From Micrococcales bacterium (GTDB lineage: Bacteria > Actinomycetota > Actinomycetes > S36-B12 > UBA10799), in contig JADKAV010000012.1 of assembly GCA_016719135.1 (NCBI GenBank), positions 1-64,000 on the forward strand: a stretch of DNA of 64,000 bases, written 5' to 3'. The stretch's first letter is position 1. Every line of letters starts with the position of its first letter. The notes beneath the pieces were generated by a model that was not told the origin of the DNA, did not search any database, and saw only the letters and a list, made by a program, of their open reading frames with translations. This document shows, one piece after another, positions 33,019 through 42,087 of this stretch. A program made the translations under genes and the position numbers.

Positions 33019-34482
33019 CTACCGGTTGGGTGTGAACACCTCGGCGAACACGGCTTTGAGCAGAACCTCGACCAGCGGTGCAGGTGATGCCTCGAGAAGG
33101 GCGTTGACTCCGGCCATCTCCTCCGGAAGCTCCACCGGCCCGCCCTGACCCTTGAACCCGGCGACCTGCATCAGGCCGTCGATGGTGGCCGGATCCAGGG
33201 CATCGACATCGATGCTGGCTGCGATCGCGGCGAGTTGCGGATCCGGGTCGGCCCTGCCTTTGCCGGTGGCCGCCGCAGTGGCCTCCCGCAGCACCTCCAG
33301 CAATTCGTCGGCCCGGTCGGCGACACCAGCGGCGACGGTCAAGTGGATGTTGGTCGGTCCGCCCTGCCGGGCGGGCTGGACCTGCAGCGACCAGCCGAGC
33401 CGGTGTGCCTCATCGGACACGATGCGCACATCCGGGCCCTCCGGCGCTCCGGTGTCGCCGGCACATACCAGCGACGCTTCGGGGGCAACCACGACGCGCA
33501 ACCCGGGGATCTGCTCCACACCTTCGGCAATCCGCAGGGCGCCGGCCCGTGACTTGAGCGCCAGTTCCCGCAGACCCTGCTTGCCCAGCAGGTGCAGCAC
33601 CGCCCAGGCAGCCGCCGCAGGTGCCACGGAGCGGCTCGACAGCAGGGTGTTGTTGATCAGGGGGTAGCCGGGCCAGGCCGCATCCGCGAAGTAGTGGTAG
33701 GAACGCAACTCCGGATTGGCCGACAGCAGGATCGAAACCCCTTTGGGCGCGTACCCGTACTTGTGCAGGTCCATCGACGCCGACGTGATCCCGGGGATGC
33801 TCATGTCGACCGGCTCGCGGCCCTCGTCCTCGAGGATGAACGGCAGCGCCCAGCCGCCGATGCAGAGGTCGAGATGACACAGGATGTCGCGTTCAGCCGC
33901 GGCGGCCGCCACCTCCCGCACGGGGTCGATCACGCCGTGTGCGTAACTGGGCGCCGACACCACGGCCAGCACCGTGCGATCGGACATCGCCTCGATCATC
34001 GCGCCGGCGTCGGCCTTGAAGTCCGCTCCGACCGGGATGTCCACGATGTCGACGTCGAACAACCAGGCGCCCTTGCGGAAGGCCGAATGGCCGGTCACCG
34101 GCAGCAGCATCTGCGGGCGCCCCTCGCCGCCGCGCTTGCGGTAGCGCTCACGGGCGCCGAGCACCGCCAGCATGCAGGACTCGGTACCGCCGCTGGTCAC
34201 CGTTCCGACCGCCTCCGGTCCGCCGCCGTGCAGGTTCAGGGCAGCACCGACGAGGTCGTTCTCGATGGCGGAGATCGACGGGAACGCCGTGGGATCCAGA
34301 CCGTTACGCCCCCACGCCGTTGCCGCGGCAGCCGTGGCCACGTCGTGCAGTTCCGGATTGCCCGACTCGAAGTGATAGCTCGTCGCCTTGGTGTAGTCCA
34401 GATCCATCGCACGCAGTTGCGCCAGGGCCGAGAGAATCTCGTCGGCTGGCAGTCCTCGGTCAGGAAGCGGGGGCAGGGTCAT
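33019..34482 (-). CDS. Sphingosine-1-phosphate-lyase-like PLP-dependent enzyme
   Basis: 487 residues, group II decarboxylase-like PLP fold. Motifs in order: TSGGTESCMLAVLGAR (cofactor phosphate loop), HSAFRKGAWLFDVDIVDIPV, CHLDLCIGGWALPF, and the Schiff-base lysine in SASMDLHKYGYAPKG, which is the form seen in sphingosine-phosphate lyases rather than glutamate decarboxylases. FADAAWPGYPLINNTLLSSR follows. Bacteria with this enzyme may cleave phosphorylated sphingoid bases or act on amino acids; the substrate is not shown. It overlaps the transporter gene by 23 bp. Confidence 0.82.
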   Translation of the reverse strand: MTLPPLPDRGLPADEILSALAQLRAMDLDYTKATSYHFESGNPELHDVATAAAATAWGRNGLDPTAFPSISAIENDLVGAALNLHGGGPEAVGTVTSGGTESCMLAVLGARERYRKRGGEGRPQMLLPVTGHSAFRKGAWLFDVDIVDIPVGADFKADAGAMIEAMSDRTVLAVVSAPSYAHGVIDPVREVAAAAAERDILCHLDLCIGGWALPFILEDEGREPVDMSIPGITSASMDLHKYGYAPKGVSILLSANPELRSYHYFADAAWPGYPLINNTLLSSRSVAPAAAAWAVLHLLGKQGLRELALKSRAGALRIAEGVEQIPGLRVVVAPEASLVCAGDTGAPEGPDVRIVSDEAHRLGWSLQVQPARQGGPTNIHLTVAAGVADRADELLEVLREATAAATGKGRADPDPQLAAIAASIDVDALDPATIDGLMQVAGFKGQGGPVELPEEMAGVNALLEASPAPLVEVLLKAVFAEVFTPNR

Positions 34483-35818
34483 GGGATCCTCGCAGTTGGT
34501 CGAGTCGGACTTCGGTCAGGTCGTACCGCAGAAGACTGGGAAGGCTCAGCAGCAGCATCGCCGCGGGGAACAAGGAGAAGGACAGCACGATGCCGGTCAA
34601 AGCGCTGCCCGGCTGGGTGACGGTCTCGTCGCCGGAACTGGAGATGAAACCGGTTACTGCCAAGATCAATCCGACCACTGCCGGGCCCAGCGCCAGGGAT
34701 ACGGTTTCGGCTGCTGCCCAGACCCCGGTGAAGACACCGGCGCGTTGCTGGCCGTGGACCGCGGCGTCGGCGGCAACCGTGTCGGGCAGCATCGCCAGCG
34801 GGAACATCTGCATCCCCGCATACGCCACGCCCACCATTGCGACCAGCAGGTAGATGGCCGCGTCCGGAAGGCTGCGGCTGAAGAACAGACCCACCGCGGC
34901 CGTCACGAAGACGGCACTGGACATCAGGAAGCCGCGGTGCTTGCCGACCCGCCGGGACACCATGGACCACACCGGCATGACGATGATCGCCGGGCCCACC
35001 AGACAGACGAACAGCAGCGTCTGCTGCAACTCCCCGCCACCGAGGATGTAGGTGGCCAGGTAGGGCACCGCTGCAAGCATGGCCCCGACGCCAAGTGCCT
35101 GGGCCACGAACGTGAGCATCAGCAGCAGGAACCACCGGTTCTCGCGCACCGCGGAGAACCGTTCCTTGATGGTGGGTTCTGTTTCGGCCTGGGTGTACGA
35201 CTTGGTCCGGCGCAGCATCGACCAGCAGACCACCGTGGACACGACCAGCAGCACGCCGACGACGACCCCCATGCCGGCGTAGCCCGTGCGACCACCACCG
35301 AACACGTTGACCAGGACCGGGGCACCGGCACCGAACAGCAGGATCGACAGGGTCAGGAAGACGATGCGGATGCTCATGATCCGGGTGCGTTCCCGGTAGT
35401 CGTCGGTGAACTCCGCCGGCATGGCCAGGTAGGTCACCTGGAACGTCGCGAAGCCGGTGACCGCGAACAGGAAGAAGACCCCCACCCACAAAGCGGCGGC
35501 GTTGCCCTGGAGTGCCCCCGGCGCCGCGAACGTCAGCGCGAACATCGGCCCGATGATCAGTCCGCCGATCAGCAGCCATTTCACCCTGGTCCCATGGCGC
35601 AGCATCGTCTTGTCGGACAGGCTGCCCATGACTGGCGCGATGATCACGTCCCACGCCTTGGGCAGGAACACCACGAGGCTTGCGATCGCCGCCGCCACCC
35701 CGAGGACGTCTGTCAGGTAGAAGAGCAAGACCAGACCAGGCACCGTCGCGAACCCACCGGTCCCGAACGATCCGACCGCGTAACCGTAGCGCTGGCGTCC
35801 GGTCAGCCGATTTGACAT
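34460..35818 (-). CDS. Major-facilitator GPH-type cation symporter
   Basis: 452 residues from ATG 35818, twelve hydrophobic segments. Features of the glycoside-pentoside-hexuronide:cation symporter family include LPKAWDVIIAPVMGSLSDKT with the helix-2/3 loop and the helix-4 stretch TYLAMPAEFTDDYRERTRI. MelB-like and MFSD2-like members of this fold move sugars or lysolipids with Na+ or H+. The gene overlaps the downstream PLP lyase-like gene, so the transporter may import that enzyme's substrate. Confidence 0.85.
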   Translation of the reverse strand: MSNRLTGRQRYGYAVGSFGTGGFATVPGLVLLFYLTDVLGVAAAIASLVVFLPKAWDVIIAPVMGSLSDKTMLRHGTRVKWLLIGGLIIGPMFALTFAAPGALQGNAAALWVGVFFLFAVTGFATFQVTYLAMPAEFTDDYRERTRIMSIRIVFLTLSILLFGAGAPVLVNVFGGGRTGYAGMGVVVGVLLVVSTVVCWSMLRRTKSYTQAETEPTIKERFSAVRENRWFLLLMLTFVAQALGVGAMLAAVPYLATYILGGGELQQTLLFVCLVGPAIIVMPVWSMVSRRVGKHRGFLMSSAVFVTAAVGLFFSRSLPDAAIYLLVAMVGVAYAGMQMFPLAMLPDTVAADAAVHGQQRAGVFTGVWAAAETVSLALGPAVVGLILAVTGFISSSGDETVTQPGSALTGIVLSFSLFPAAMLLLSLPSLLRYDLTEVRLDQLRGSHDPAPAS

Positions 35819-35893
35819 GTCGACCAGTATTGCCCGGTCTGCGCAAGCGATGCGGCGCGAATCCACAAATCCGTGCGGAGTGCAGAGGCCGGC

Positions 35894-36736
35894 TCACATA
35901 CGGGAGGCGATACCCGCGACCAATCGATCAAGCGCCGACGGACTCTGCTTGAGGAACAGCGACGGTTCCACGAGTTCGAGTTCGGCGACCATCGGCTGGT
36001 CGTCATCGTCGCGGATCAGGTCGATGCGCGCATACAGCAACTCGTGCGGGATGTCGGCCATGACGGTCTGTGCAAGTTCACGCTCCACGTCAGCGATGGG
36101 CAGGGCGTCCGAGACCTGCTCGTCGGCGTCTCCGAGTCGTGGGCTCTTGCGTATCGCGTGGGTCAGTTGCCCGTCGATCCAGATCAGTGACCGCTCGCCG
36201 TAGTCCTCTACCGAGCGCATGTATGGCTGCACCATGACTTCCCGGTTTTCGCACAGTCGCCGCCAGAAGTCTTTAGCCGCCGGCGTTTGTGGATCGGTGA
36301 TCCGATCGGTGAGGAAGGACCCCGCACCCACCACTGGCTTGGCCACCACGTCATGCCACCCGCGGTCGGCCATCAAGTCCGCCAGGTCGAGTTCCTCACC
36401 CACCCCGAGCCAGGCGGTGGGCACGACCGGAACTCCCTGTTTGGCCAGGTGTCGCAAGTAACCCTTGTGGGTGTTCCAGTGCACTACTTCCACGGGGTTG
36501 AACAGGTTCGTCGCGGTTCCGGCATGCACAGCCCATGCCAGGAACTCGTCGAGGTGATCGATGTAGTTCCACGCCGAGCGCAGAACGGCCAGGCGGAACT
36601 GCGACCAGTCGACGGTGTCGTCGTCCCACGCCGCCAGCGTCGGTTGCAGACCGGCAGCATCGAGAGCTGCGATCAGCAGATCCTCGTCGACGTCTTCTTC
36701 GGGGAGTTCTCGGCAGGTAACGATGGCTACGCTCAC
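35894..36736 (-). CDS. ATP-grasp-fold ligase-like protein
   Basis: 280 residues from GTG 36736. A Rossmann-like N-terminal part (VAIVTCRELPEEDVDEDLL, FRLAVLRSAWNYIDH) leads into an ATP-grasp region with THKGYLRHLAKQGVPVVPT, VVAKPVVGAGSFLTDRI and VMVQPYMRSVEDYGERSLIWIDGQL. The metal-binding end is ELLYARIDLIRDDDDQPMVAELELVEPSLFL. The layout resembles glutathione-synthase/RimK-type amino-acid ligases. The substrate is unknown. A copy of the 19-bp-period repeat lies 60 bp upstream of the start. Confidence 0.8.
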   Translation of the reverse strand: MSVAIVTCRELPEEDVDEDLLIAALDAAGLQPTLAAWDDDTVDWSQFRLAVLRSAWNYIDHLDEFLAWAVHAGTATNLFNPVEVVHWNTHKGYLRHLAKQGVPVVPTAWLGVGEELDLADLMADRGWHDVVAKPVVGAGSFLTDRITDPQTPAAKDFWRRLCENREVMVQPYMRSVEDYGERSLIWIDGQLTHAIRKSPRLGDADEQVSDALPIADVERELAQTVMADIPHELLYARIDLIRDDDDQPMVAELELVEPSLFLKQSPSALDRLVAGIASRM

Positions 36737-36797
36737 GCTGGCTACTGTCCCGCACTTCTGCGTGGTGTCGCAATCGCGGGCCTTTGGTTCTGTAGGC

Positions 36798-36913
36798 GTT
36801 GGAGTCAGGCACAGCCGTTGGAGACACGCACACCCGTTGGACATCCACGGCCGGTGGTTCTCCAACGCCTGTACCGATGTCCAACCGATGTACCCGACTC
36901 TCACCCCTGCGCC
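36798..36913. repeat. 19-bp-period palindromic intergenic repeat, copy 3
   Basis: Forward units start with GTTGGA at 36798, 36817 and 36836. The 31-bp core is 36836-36866. Inverted units end in TCCAAC at 36885 and in TCTCAC at 36904. It lies between hppA and the ATP-grasp gene, both on the minus strand. A GC-rich tail (36905-36965) holds a hairpin GCCTGCG/CGCAGGC, similar in character to the tail after copy 1. Confidence 0.85.
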
Positions 36914-36978
36914 GAGCGCGGGCCTGCCGAGAGCGCGCCTGCGCCGGGCGCAGGCACCAACGCCCGGACACACCACGA

Positions 36979-37006
36979 CCCCCGCCCGGACGAACCGTGA
37001 CGGGGG
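36979..37006 (-). terminator. Possible hairpin terminator after hppA
   Basis: CCCCCG (36979-36984) and CGGGGG (37001-37006) pair, with an inner CGG/CCG stem closing a 5-nt loop. It lies 20 bp past the hppA stop on the minus strand. There is no T-tract, as is common in actinobacteria, so termination is only inferred. Confidence 0.3.
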
Positions 37007-37025
37007 CCGTAGTGGTGAGCGCAGA

Positions 37026-39368
37026 TCAGGACGGCGAAGAAGCTGCCTCCGCCTCGGCCTGCACCGCGATCGGACGCCGCTTGCTGATGACCACGGCGAT
37101 GACCACGATCGCCAGCGCACTCAGCGAGATCGCCCAGCCGAGGGCAGCGTTGCCATCGAGCTTGACCGATACAACTGCCGGAGCAATCAGCAGTGCCACC
37201 AGGTTCATCACCTTCAGCAGCGGGTTGATCGCCGGACCGGCGGTGTCCTTGAACGGGTCACCGACGGTGTCACCGATCACAGTCGCCTCATGTGCCGGCG
37301 AGCCCTTGCCGCCGAAGTTGCCGTCCTCGACGAACTTCTTGGCGTTGTCCCAGGCACCACCGGAGTTGGCCAGGAAGACCGCCATGAGGGTACCTGTCGC
37401 GATCGTGCCGGCTAGGAAGGAGCCGAGCGCTCCGATACCCAGCCCGAAACCGACCGCCACGGGGGTCAGGATGGCCAGCAGGCCAGGGGTGCTCAGCTCA
37501 CGCAGTGAGTCGCGCGTGCAGATGTCCACCACCTTGCCGTACTCCGGCTTCTCGGTGCCCTCCATGATCCCGGGACGCTCCCGGAACTGCCGGCGCACCT
37601 CGAAGATGATCGCCCCGGCGGCGCGGGCCACCGCGTTGATCGCGAGTCCGGAGAACAGGAACACCACGGCCGCACCGATCAGCAGACCCACCAGGTTGCG
37701 GGGGTTGGACACGTCGAGAATGCCGAGGTATTGCGGAGCTTCCAGCGCGGAGAGTTCGCTCAAAGCGCCGCCCGCCGCCGTGGTCACCGCATCGCGGAAG
37801 GCACCGAACAAAGCGGTCGCCGCCAGTACCGCAGTCGCGATCGCAATGCCCTTGGTGATCGCCTTGGTGCTGTTGCCCACCGCGTCCAGGCTGGTGAGCA
37901 CCGCGGCACCCTCGCCCTCGACGTCGCCGGACATCTCGGCGATGCCCTGCGCGTTGTCACTGACGGGGCCGAAGGTGTCCATGGCCACGATGACACCGAC
38001 CGTGGTGAGCAGACCGGTGCCAGCCATCGCCACGGCGAACAGGCTCAGCGTGATCGATCCCGAGCCCAGCAGGAACGCCCCGTACACGGCCGCTCCGATC
38101 AGCAGCGCCGAGTACACCGCCGACTCCAGACCCAGCGAAATGCCGGACAGGATGACGGTCGCGGGACCGGTCAGCGAGGTGCGGGACACGTCGTCGACCG
38201 GCTTGCGGTTGGTCTCGGTGAAGTACGCGGTGAGTTGCTGGATGGCCGCGGCCAGGATGATGCCGATCAGCACCGAGGCGATCACGATGAATCGGGGGTT
38301 GATCACCTCAAGGGTGGTGACATCCAGCGCCAGACGCCCGCGCACCAACTCGAAGTCGGTGAGCTTGACGAAGCGGTCGGGCAGCCACAGGAAGGCCGCG
38401 ATGGTGACCAGCACCGCCGAGGCGATCGCGGAGATGAAGAAACCGCGGTTGATTGCGCTCATGCCCGAACGGTCGCTCGGACGCGGTGCAACGGCGAAGA
38501 TTCCGATGATGGCGGTCAGCACGCCGATCGCCGGGACCACCAATGGGATGACCAGGCCGAGGCTACCCAGAGCCGCCTGACCCAGGATCAGCGCTGCGAC
38601 AAGAGTCACCGCATAGGACTCGAACAGGTCCGCGGCCATACCGGCACAGTCACCGACGTTGTCACCGACGTTGTCCGCGATGGTCGCGGCGTTGCGGGGG
38701 TCGTCCTCGGGAATACCCTGCTCCACCTTGCCGACGAGGTCGGCACCGACGTCAGCGGCCTTGGTGAAGATACCGCCACCAACACGCATGAACATGGCCA
38801 GCAATGCCGCGCCGAAGCCGAAGCCCTCGAGCACCTTGGGGGCTTCACCCTTGTAGACGAGCACCACGATCGCCGCGCCGAGCAGTCCCAGGCCGACGGT
38901 GAACATGCCCGCCACGCCACCGGTGCGGAATGCGATCCGCATCGCCTTGGGCTCGCCGCTCTTGCCCTCACGGGCTGCCGCTGCGACGCGCACGTTCGCC
39001 CGCACAGCCAGCCACATCCCGACGTACCCGGTAACCGCGGAGAACACGGCGCCGACCAGGAAGAAGATGGAGCGACCGATGCGTTCACCGGTGGTGTTCG
39101 CGGGAAGCAAGAACAGCACGAAGAAGACGATCACTGCGAAGATGCTCAACGTCTTGAACTGCCGGCTCAGGTAGGCCGATGCGCCTTCCTGGATGGCCGC
39201 AGCGATGCTCTTCATGCTGTCGGTGCCTTCGTCGGCAGCGAGGACCTCGCGGACGAGCAGTCCAGCCACGACCAACGCCACCAGCGCTACGAGCGCTACG
39301 ACGATGACTGTGGTGTAACTGCCGCCGGACAAGGTCACTTCGCTGACTGCGAGAGTGCCTGCTGACAT
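37026..39368 (-). CDS. hppA: K+-independent membrane proton-pumping pyrophosphatase
   Basis: 780 residues with about 16 membrane helices, using PPi hydrolysis to export protons. Catalytic-loop motifs are present: DVGADLVGKVEQGIPEDDPRN, NVGDNVGDCAGMAADLFESY and the C-terminal NSGGAWDNAKKFVEDG with ATVIGDTVGDPFKDTAGP. The segment GNSTKAITKG has Lys and Thr at the two positions that mark the K+-independent class. GAGGAGT precedes ATG 39368. This adds a second proton-motive source to the NhaA antiporter gene later in the window. Confidence 0.96.
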   Translation of the reverse strand: MSAGTLAVSEVTLSGGSYTTVIVVALVALVALVVAGLLVREVLAADEGTDSMKSIAAAIQEGASAYLSRQFKTLSIFAVIVFFVLFLLPANTTGERIGRSIFFLVGAVFSAVTGYVGMWLAVRANVRVAAAAREGKSGEPKAMRIAFRTGGVAGMFTVGLGLLGAAIVVLVYKGEAPKVLEGFGFGAALLAMFMRVGGGIFTKAADVGADLVGKVEQGIPEDDPRNAATIADNVGDNVGDCAGMAADLFESYAVTLVAALILGQAALGSLGLVIPLVVPAIGVLTAIIGIFAVAPRPSDRSGMSAINRGFFISAIASAVLVTIAAFLWLPDRFVKLTDFELVRGRLALDVTTLEVINPRFIVIASVLIGIILAAAIQQLTAYFTETNRKPVDDVSRTSLTGPATVILSGISLGLESAVYSALLIGAAVYGAFLLGSGSITLSLFAVAMAGTGLLTTVGVIVAMDTFGPVSDNAQGIAEMSGDVEGEGAAVLTSLDAVGNSTKAITKGIAIATAVLAATALFGAFRDAVTTAAGGALSELSALEAPQYLGILDVSNPRNLVGLLIGAAVVFLFSGLAINAVARAAGAIIFEVRRQFRERPGIMEGTEKPEYGKVVDICTRDSLRELSTPGLLAILTPVAVGFGLGIGALGSFLAGTIATGTLMAVFLANSGGAWDNAKKFVEDGNFGGKGSPAHEATVIGDTVGDPFKDTAGPAINPLLKVMNLVALLIAPAVVSVKLDGNAALGWAISLSALAIVVIAVVISKRRPIAVQAEAEAASSPS

Positions 39369-39573
39369 GTGTGTTACTCCTCGGATTCAATGCGGACACC
39401 GCTCAGGATCCCCCCTGACTCGGTGCCGAGTTGGTGCCGGCCCCTCCCAGGACCGACCGATGGCGCGAGTCTACCTGTGGGTAACTTACGTCCCCCTTAC
39501 AGGTGCCGCCGTGTCGGAAACACCCGGTTCACGGCTGTGCGTCCGGCACACCATCACGTCCGGTCGGCGTGGG

Positions 39574-39942
39574 TCACCCCGCCCATGACATGTGCAGGAC
39601 CTGGGTTCCGTCGGGTCGGTCCTGCAACCGGGCATCGCCAACGAGCCCGCGGATCACGGCCATCGCCAGGGCGGAGTCCTCCTGCGCGGAGTCCCCTGAC
39701 CGATCCTCGACCTCGATGACCAGGCCGCTTTCGCTGTCGGTCATGCGCATGGTGACGGGCTCGTCCAGCAGTGCGCCTGCGTGCCGGGTCACGGCGCGTC
39801 CTACCGCCTCCCCCACTGCCAGTCGGACCTCCTCCACCGCGTCGTCGGTCAGTCCGATCCGACGGGCAGCTGCGCACGCCACCATCCGCGCCACCCGGAC
39901 CTGGTCGGTACGCGCGGCGATGGTCAACGAGCTGGTGGCCAT
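39574..39942 (-). CDS. Anti-sigma regulatory factor, HATPase (RsbW-like)
   Basis: About 122 residues. GHKL-type ATPase fold in short form: a helix with the N-box region (AVEEVRLAVGEAVGRAVTRH), a G1-like region (VIEVEDRSGD) and a terminal block (ALAMAVIRGLVGDARLQ). The N-box has E-A-V-G-R in place of the usual E-A-x-N, so ATP/Mg binding may be altered. It overlaps the STAS gene stop, so the pair is translated together. No sigma factor gene is adjacent. Confidence 0.8.
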   Translation of the reverse strand: MATSSLTIAARTDQVRVARMVACAAARRIGLTDDAVEEVRLAVGEAVGRAVTRHAGALLDEPVTMRMTDSESGLVIEVEDRSGDSAQEDSALAMAVIRGLVGDARLQDRPDGTQVLHMSWAG

Positions 39943-40274
39943 CACGTCACCGCTTCTGCGACCGTTTCGAAGATTCCGACCTGCTGATCGATGCCGGTGA
40001 GTGTGAAGACCTTCGTAATGCGGTCACTGGAACTGGCCACCCGCAACTCCCTGCCCGAGGGCCGCATCGACGCCACGGCGGAAACGATCACCGACAAACC
40101 GGTGGAGTCCATGAAGTCAACGGCAGTGAGGTCCACCACGATGAGTCCGTCCTGTGACTCCACAGCGCGATCAAGATGTTCCTGCAGCATCGGCGCCGTG
40201 TGCAGGTCCAGTTCGCCCACCGCACTGACGACTGTCGCCGCCCCCGACTGTTCCGTGCTTACCTGCAAGTGCAT
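39942..40274 (-). CDS. STAS-domain anti-sigma-factor antagonist
   Basis: 110 residues, single STAS domain. It begins MHLQVSTEQSGAATVVSAVGELDLHTAP and has the phospho-acceptor loop DFMDSTGLSVIV, in which the Ser after Asp is the residue phosphorylated by the partner kinase in SpoIIAA/RsbV systems. Translation is coupled to the downstream anti-sigma kinase-like gene by overlapping stop and start codons. Together they form a partner-switch module whose target sigma factor is elsewhere. Confidence 0.9.
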   Translation of the reverse strand: MHLQVSTEQSGAATVVSAVGELDLHTAPMLQEHLDRAVESQDGLIVVDLTAVDFMDSTGLSVIVSAVASMRPSGRELRVASSSDRITKVFTLTGIDQQVGIFETVAEAVT

Positions 40275-40338
40275 CTCGCCTCCTGCGTCCGCTTCGGCCG
40301 TGTGGATCCGGCGATGCCGGTCGCGACCTTGCCAAAGC

Positions 40339-40674
40339 CTAGTCGGGCGGGCCCGCCCGAGCCAGTGCCTCGAGCCGCACGTGCCGTCCCGCTAGCACCA
40401 GCACGTCCCGCTCGGCCCGCACCGAGAAGTCCGGTCCTGCCTGTTCACATGTCACCAGTGCGGCTCCGTTGGCCCGCGCCACCGCCGCAGCCGGCGCGCA
40501 CTGCCCGGCGTGGGCGGCAGCCAGAGCGGCCAGGTCGGCCGCTGCCGAGACCTGCGCCCGCGCCACCGCGATTCGGGTCATCTGGAGCACGGCGGCCGTG
40601 AGTGCCAGCAGCAGGACCAGCATGGACACCAGCACCACCGTTGCCGCCCCACGATCGTCCGCGAGCCGCCTCAC
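40339..40674 (-). CDS. Tad-secretion-associated TadE-like protein (Rv3654c-like)
   Basis: 111 residues. A short basic start and D-R-G-A-A-T motif precede one hydrophobic helix (VVLVSMLVLLLALTAAVLQM), followed by a helix AQVSAAADLAALAAAHAGQ and a small domain. This matches the 'helicase/secretion neighbourhood TadE-like' protein at the end of actinobacterial Tad clusters. The start overlaps the upstream gene's stop by 4 bp. Probably a pseudopilin or minor exported component. Confidence 0.85.
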   Translation of the reverse strand: MRRLADDRGAATVVLVSMLVLLLALTAAVLQMTRIAVARAQVSAAADLAALAAAHAGQCAPAAAVARANGAALVTCEQAGPDFSVRAERDVLVLAGRHVRLEALARAGPPD

Positions 40675-40988
40675 CCGGATTCCAGCGGTGTCGTCGCGCT
40701 GGCGCGCAAGGTGAAGCCGGGCAACATTCCCTGTGCGCCCACCCGGCGACTGACCTCGAACGAGACCCCCTCAGGTCCCCGGTCGATGGACATGTCAGCA
40801 TCCGGCAGGATCGCGGCGACCTGCGCGCGAGCCACCGCTTCCGGTTCGCCGCGGGCCAGCAACCGCGCTCCGGTCCGGGCGGCCTCCACCACTTGGACCT
40901 GGGAGGCCCCGATGCCGGTCAGCGCCACCAGGCTCAGCACCAGCGGAACGACCGCCAGCAGGCCCACCGCGAATTCGGCCGTCACCAT
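40671..40988 (-). CDS. TadE-family minor pseudopilin
   Basis: 105 residues from ATG 40988, beginning directly with the TadE signature MVTAEFAVGLLAVVPLVLSLVAL, a prepilin-like helix with Glu at position 5. The extracellular part contains GASQVQVVEAARTGARLLARGE. No in-frame start codon with a preceding basic leader was found, so the leader is unusually short or the start is misread. It is followed in the operon by the TadE-like gene with a 4-bp overlap. Confidence 0.82.
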   Translation of the reverse strand: MVTAEFAVGLLAVVPLVLSLVALTGIGASQVQVVEAARTGARLLARGEPEAVARAQVAAILPDADMSIDRGPEGVSFEVSRRVGAQGMLPGFTLRASATTPLESG

Positions 40989-41073
40989 CCCCTCGGAGCC
41001 GGACCAGCGACCCGCGCGTATGCGGTGGTGCAGCCGGACTGCACCACCGCCGCGCGCACAACAGCAGGCGTCG

Positions 41074-41250
41074 TCACAGGATGAACGAGAACGCCTTCTG
41101 GATGACCTCCCACAGGACCTCTTGCACGTCCGGGGAACTGAGCAACTTGACCAGGATGCCGCCGAAGCCGGCCGCGGCCACGGTGCCCACCGCGTACTCC
41201 GCAGTGGACATGCCGTCCTCGGATGCCAGGCGCTGAATTGCAGCCTCCAT
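41074..41250 (-). CDS. Flp-type pilin-like protein (DUF4244)
   Basis: 58 residues from ATG 41250, with a perfect GGAGG seven bases upstream. The sequence has a polar leader (MEAAIQRLASEDG), then MSTAEYAVGTVAAAGFGGILVKLL, in which Gly-Met is the likely prepilin-peptidase site and Glu five residues on is the conserved +5 Glu. This is the probable major subunit of the Tad/Flp pilus (Rv3656c-like). Its separate strong ribosome-binding site suits high expression. Confidence 0.85.
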   Translation of the reverse strand: MEAAIQRLASEDGMSTAEYAVGTVAAAGFGGILVKLLSSPDVQEVLWEVIQKAFSFIL

Positions 41251-41394
41251 TGACTACCTCCTTGTGGGTTGCACCGCCCCGAGGGTGGTGTATCCACCGT
41301 GCTGCCATTGACCGTCGCGTGGGGGCCACCGACCGGATCTGGGGATAGCGGCCGCAGCCGTCCACAGGGACCGCAGCGCTGCGTCGACCGGCAT

Positions 41395-42087
41395 TCAGAA
41401 CAGGCTCTGAACCATGGAACCGATGATCGGCACGACCGCCAGCAGGACGAAGGCCGGCAGGAAACACAGCCCCAGCGGCGCCACCGCTTTGACGCCGACC
41501 GCGCGCGCCCGCCGTTCGAGTTCGCCGGCTCGCTCGTAGCGCATCTGCTCGGCACACGCGACCAGGGAACGGGTCAGCGCCCCGCCGGACTCGACTGACC
41601 TCAGCAGGACGCGTCCGACCGGGGCAAGGACCGCGTCCTCGAGTAGCTCCGCGAACGTGTCCGCGTGGGTGGCCCCCATCGCGTGGCGTCCCGCGCACCT
41701 ACCCAGCACACCGGCGATCGGTTCACCGAAGGCGTCGGCCACCACCGCGATTGCCGTCCACAAGGGCGCGCCGGCGAACAGGCACGAGGCAAGGCAGTCC
41801 ACGGCATCCGGGGCCTGCCGCGCGAGCGCCTCCCGCCGTGCGGAGTCGTCCGCGGCCAGCCTCGTGAACAGCGCACGGGCACCGACTCCCACGGCGATGC
41901 CGGCCAGCAGACCGAACCAGCCACCGAACAGAACCGCCGTGCCGAGCCCGGCCACCAGCGCTGCCCCGTCCTGGGCATGCAGCCTGCTCGGCGCCTTGGG
42001 CACATCAGGTGCCACACGCAGGCGGCTGCCCGGCGGCACGAGCAGCCACATCCCCAGAGCCAGCAGCATCAGCGGCAGCAGCCTCAC
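41395..42087 (-). CDS. tadC: Tad pilus assembly membrane protein, type II secretion F domain
   Basis: 230 residues. N-terminal hydrophobic segment, then a pair of helices (LFGGWFGLLAGIAVGVGARAL), the T2SSF cytoplasmic helical domain (APDAVDCLASCLFAGAPLWTAIAVVADAF through LLRSVESGGALTRSLVACAEQMR) and a last helix pair ending PIIGSMVQSLF. It forms the inner-membrane platform with the TadB-like protein. The GTG start overlaps the upstream stop by 4 bp. Confidence 0.85.
   Translation of the reverse strand: MRLLPLMLLALGMWLLVPPGSRLRVAPDVPKAPSRLHAQDGAALVAGLGTAVLFGGWFGLLAGIAVGVGARALFTRLAADDSARREALARQAPDAVDCLASCLFAGAPLWTAIAVVADAFGEPIAGVLGRCAGRHAMGATHADTFAELLEDAVLAPVGRVLLRSVESGGALTRSLVACAEQMRYERAGELERRARAVGVKAVAPLGLCFLPAFVLLAVVPIIGSMVQSLF

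Noticed and set aside
37731..39365. 544-codon open frame on the plus strand
   Set aside because: Antisense shadow of hppA; low-complexity His/Arg/Gln translation with no family resemblance.
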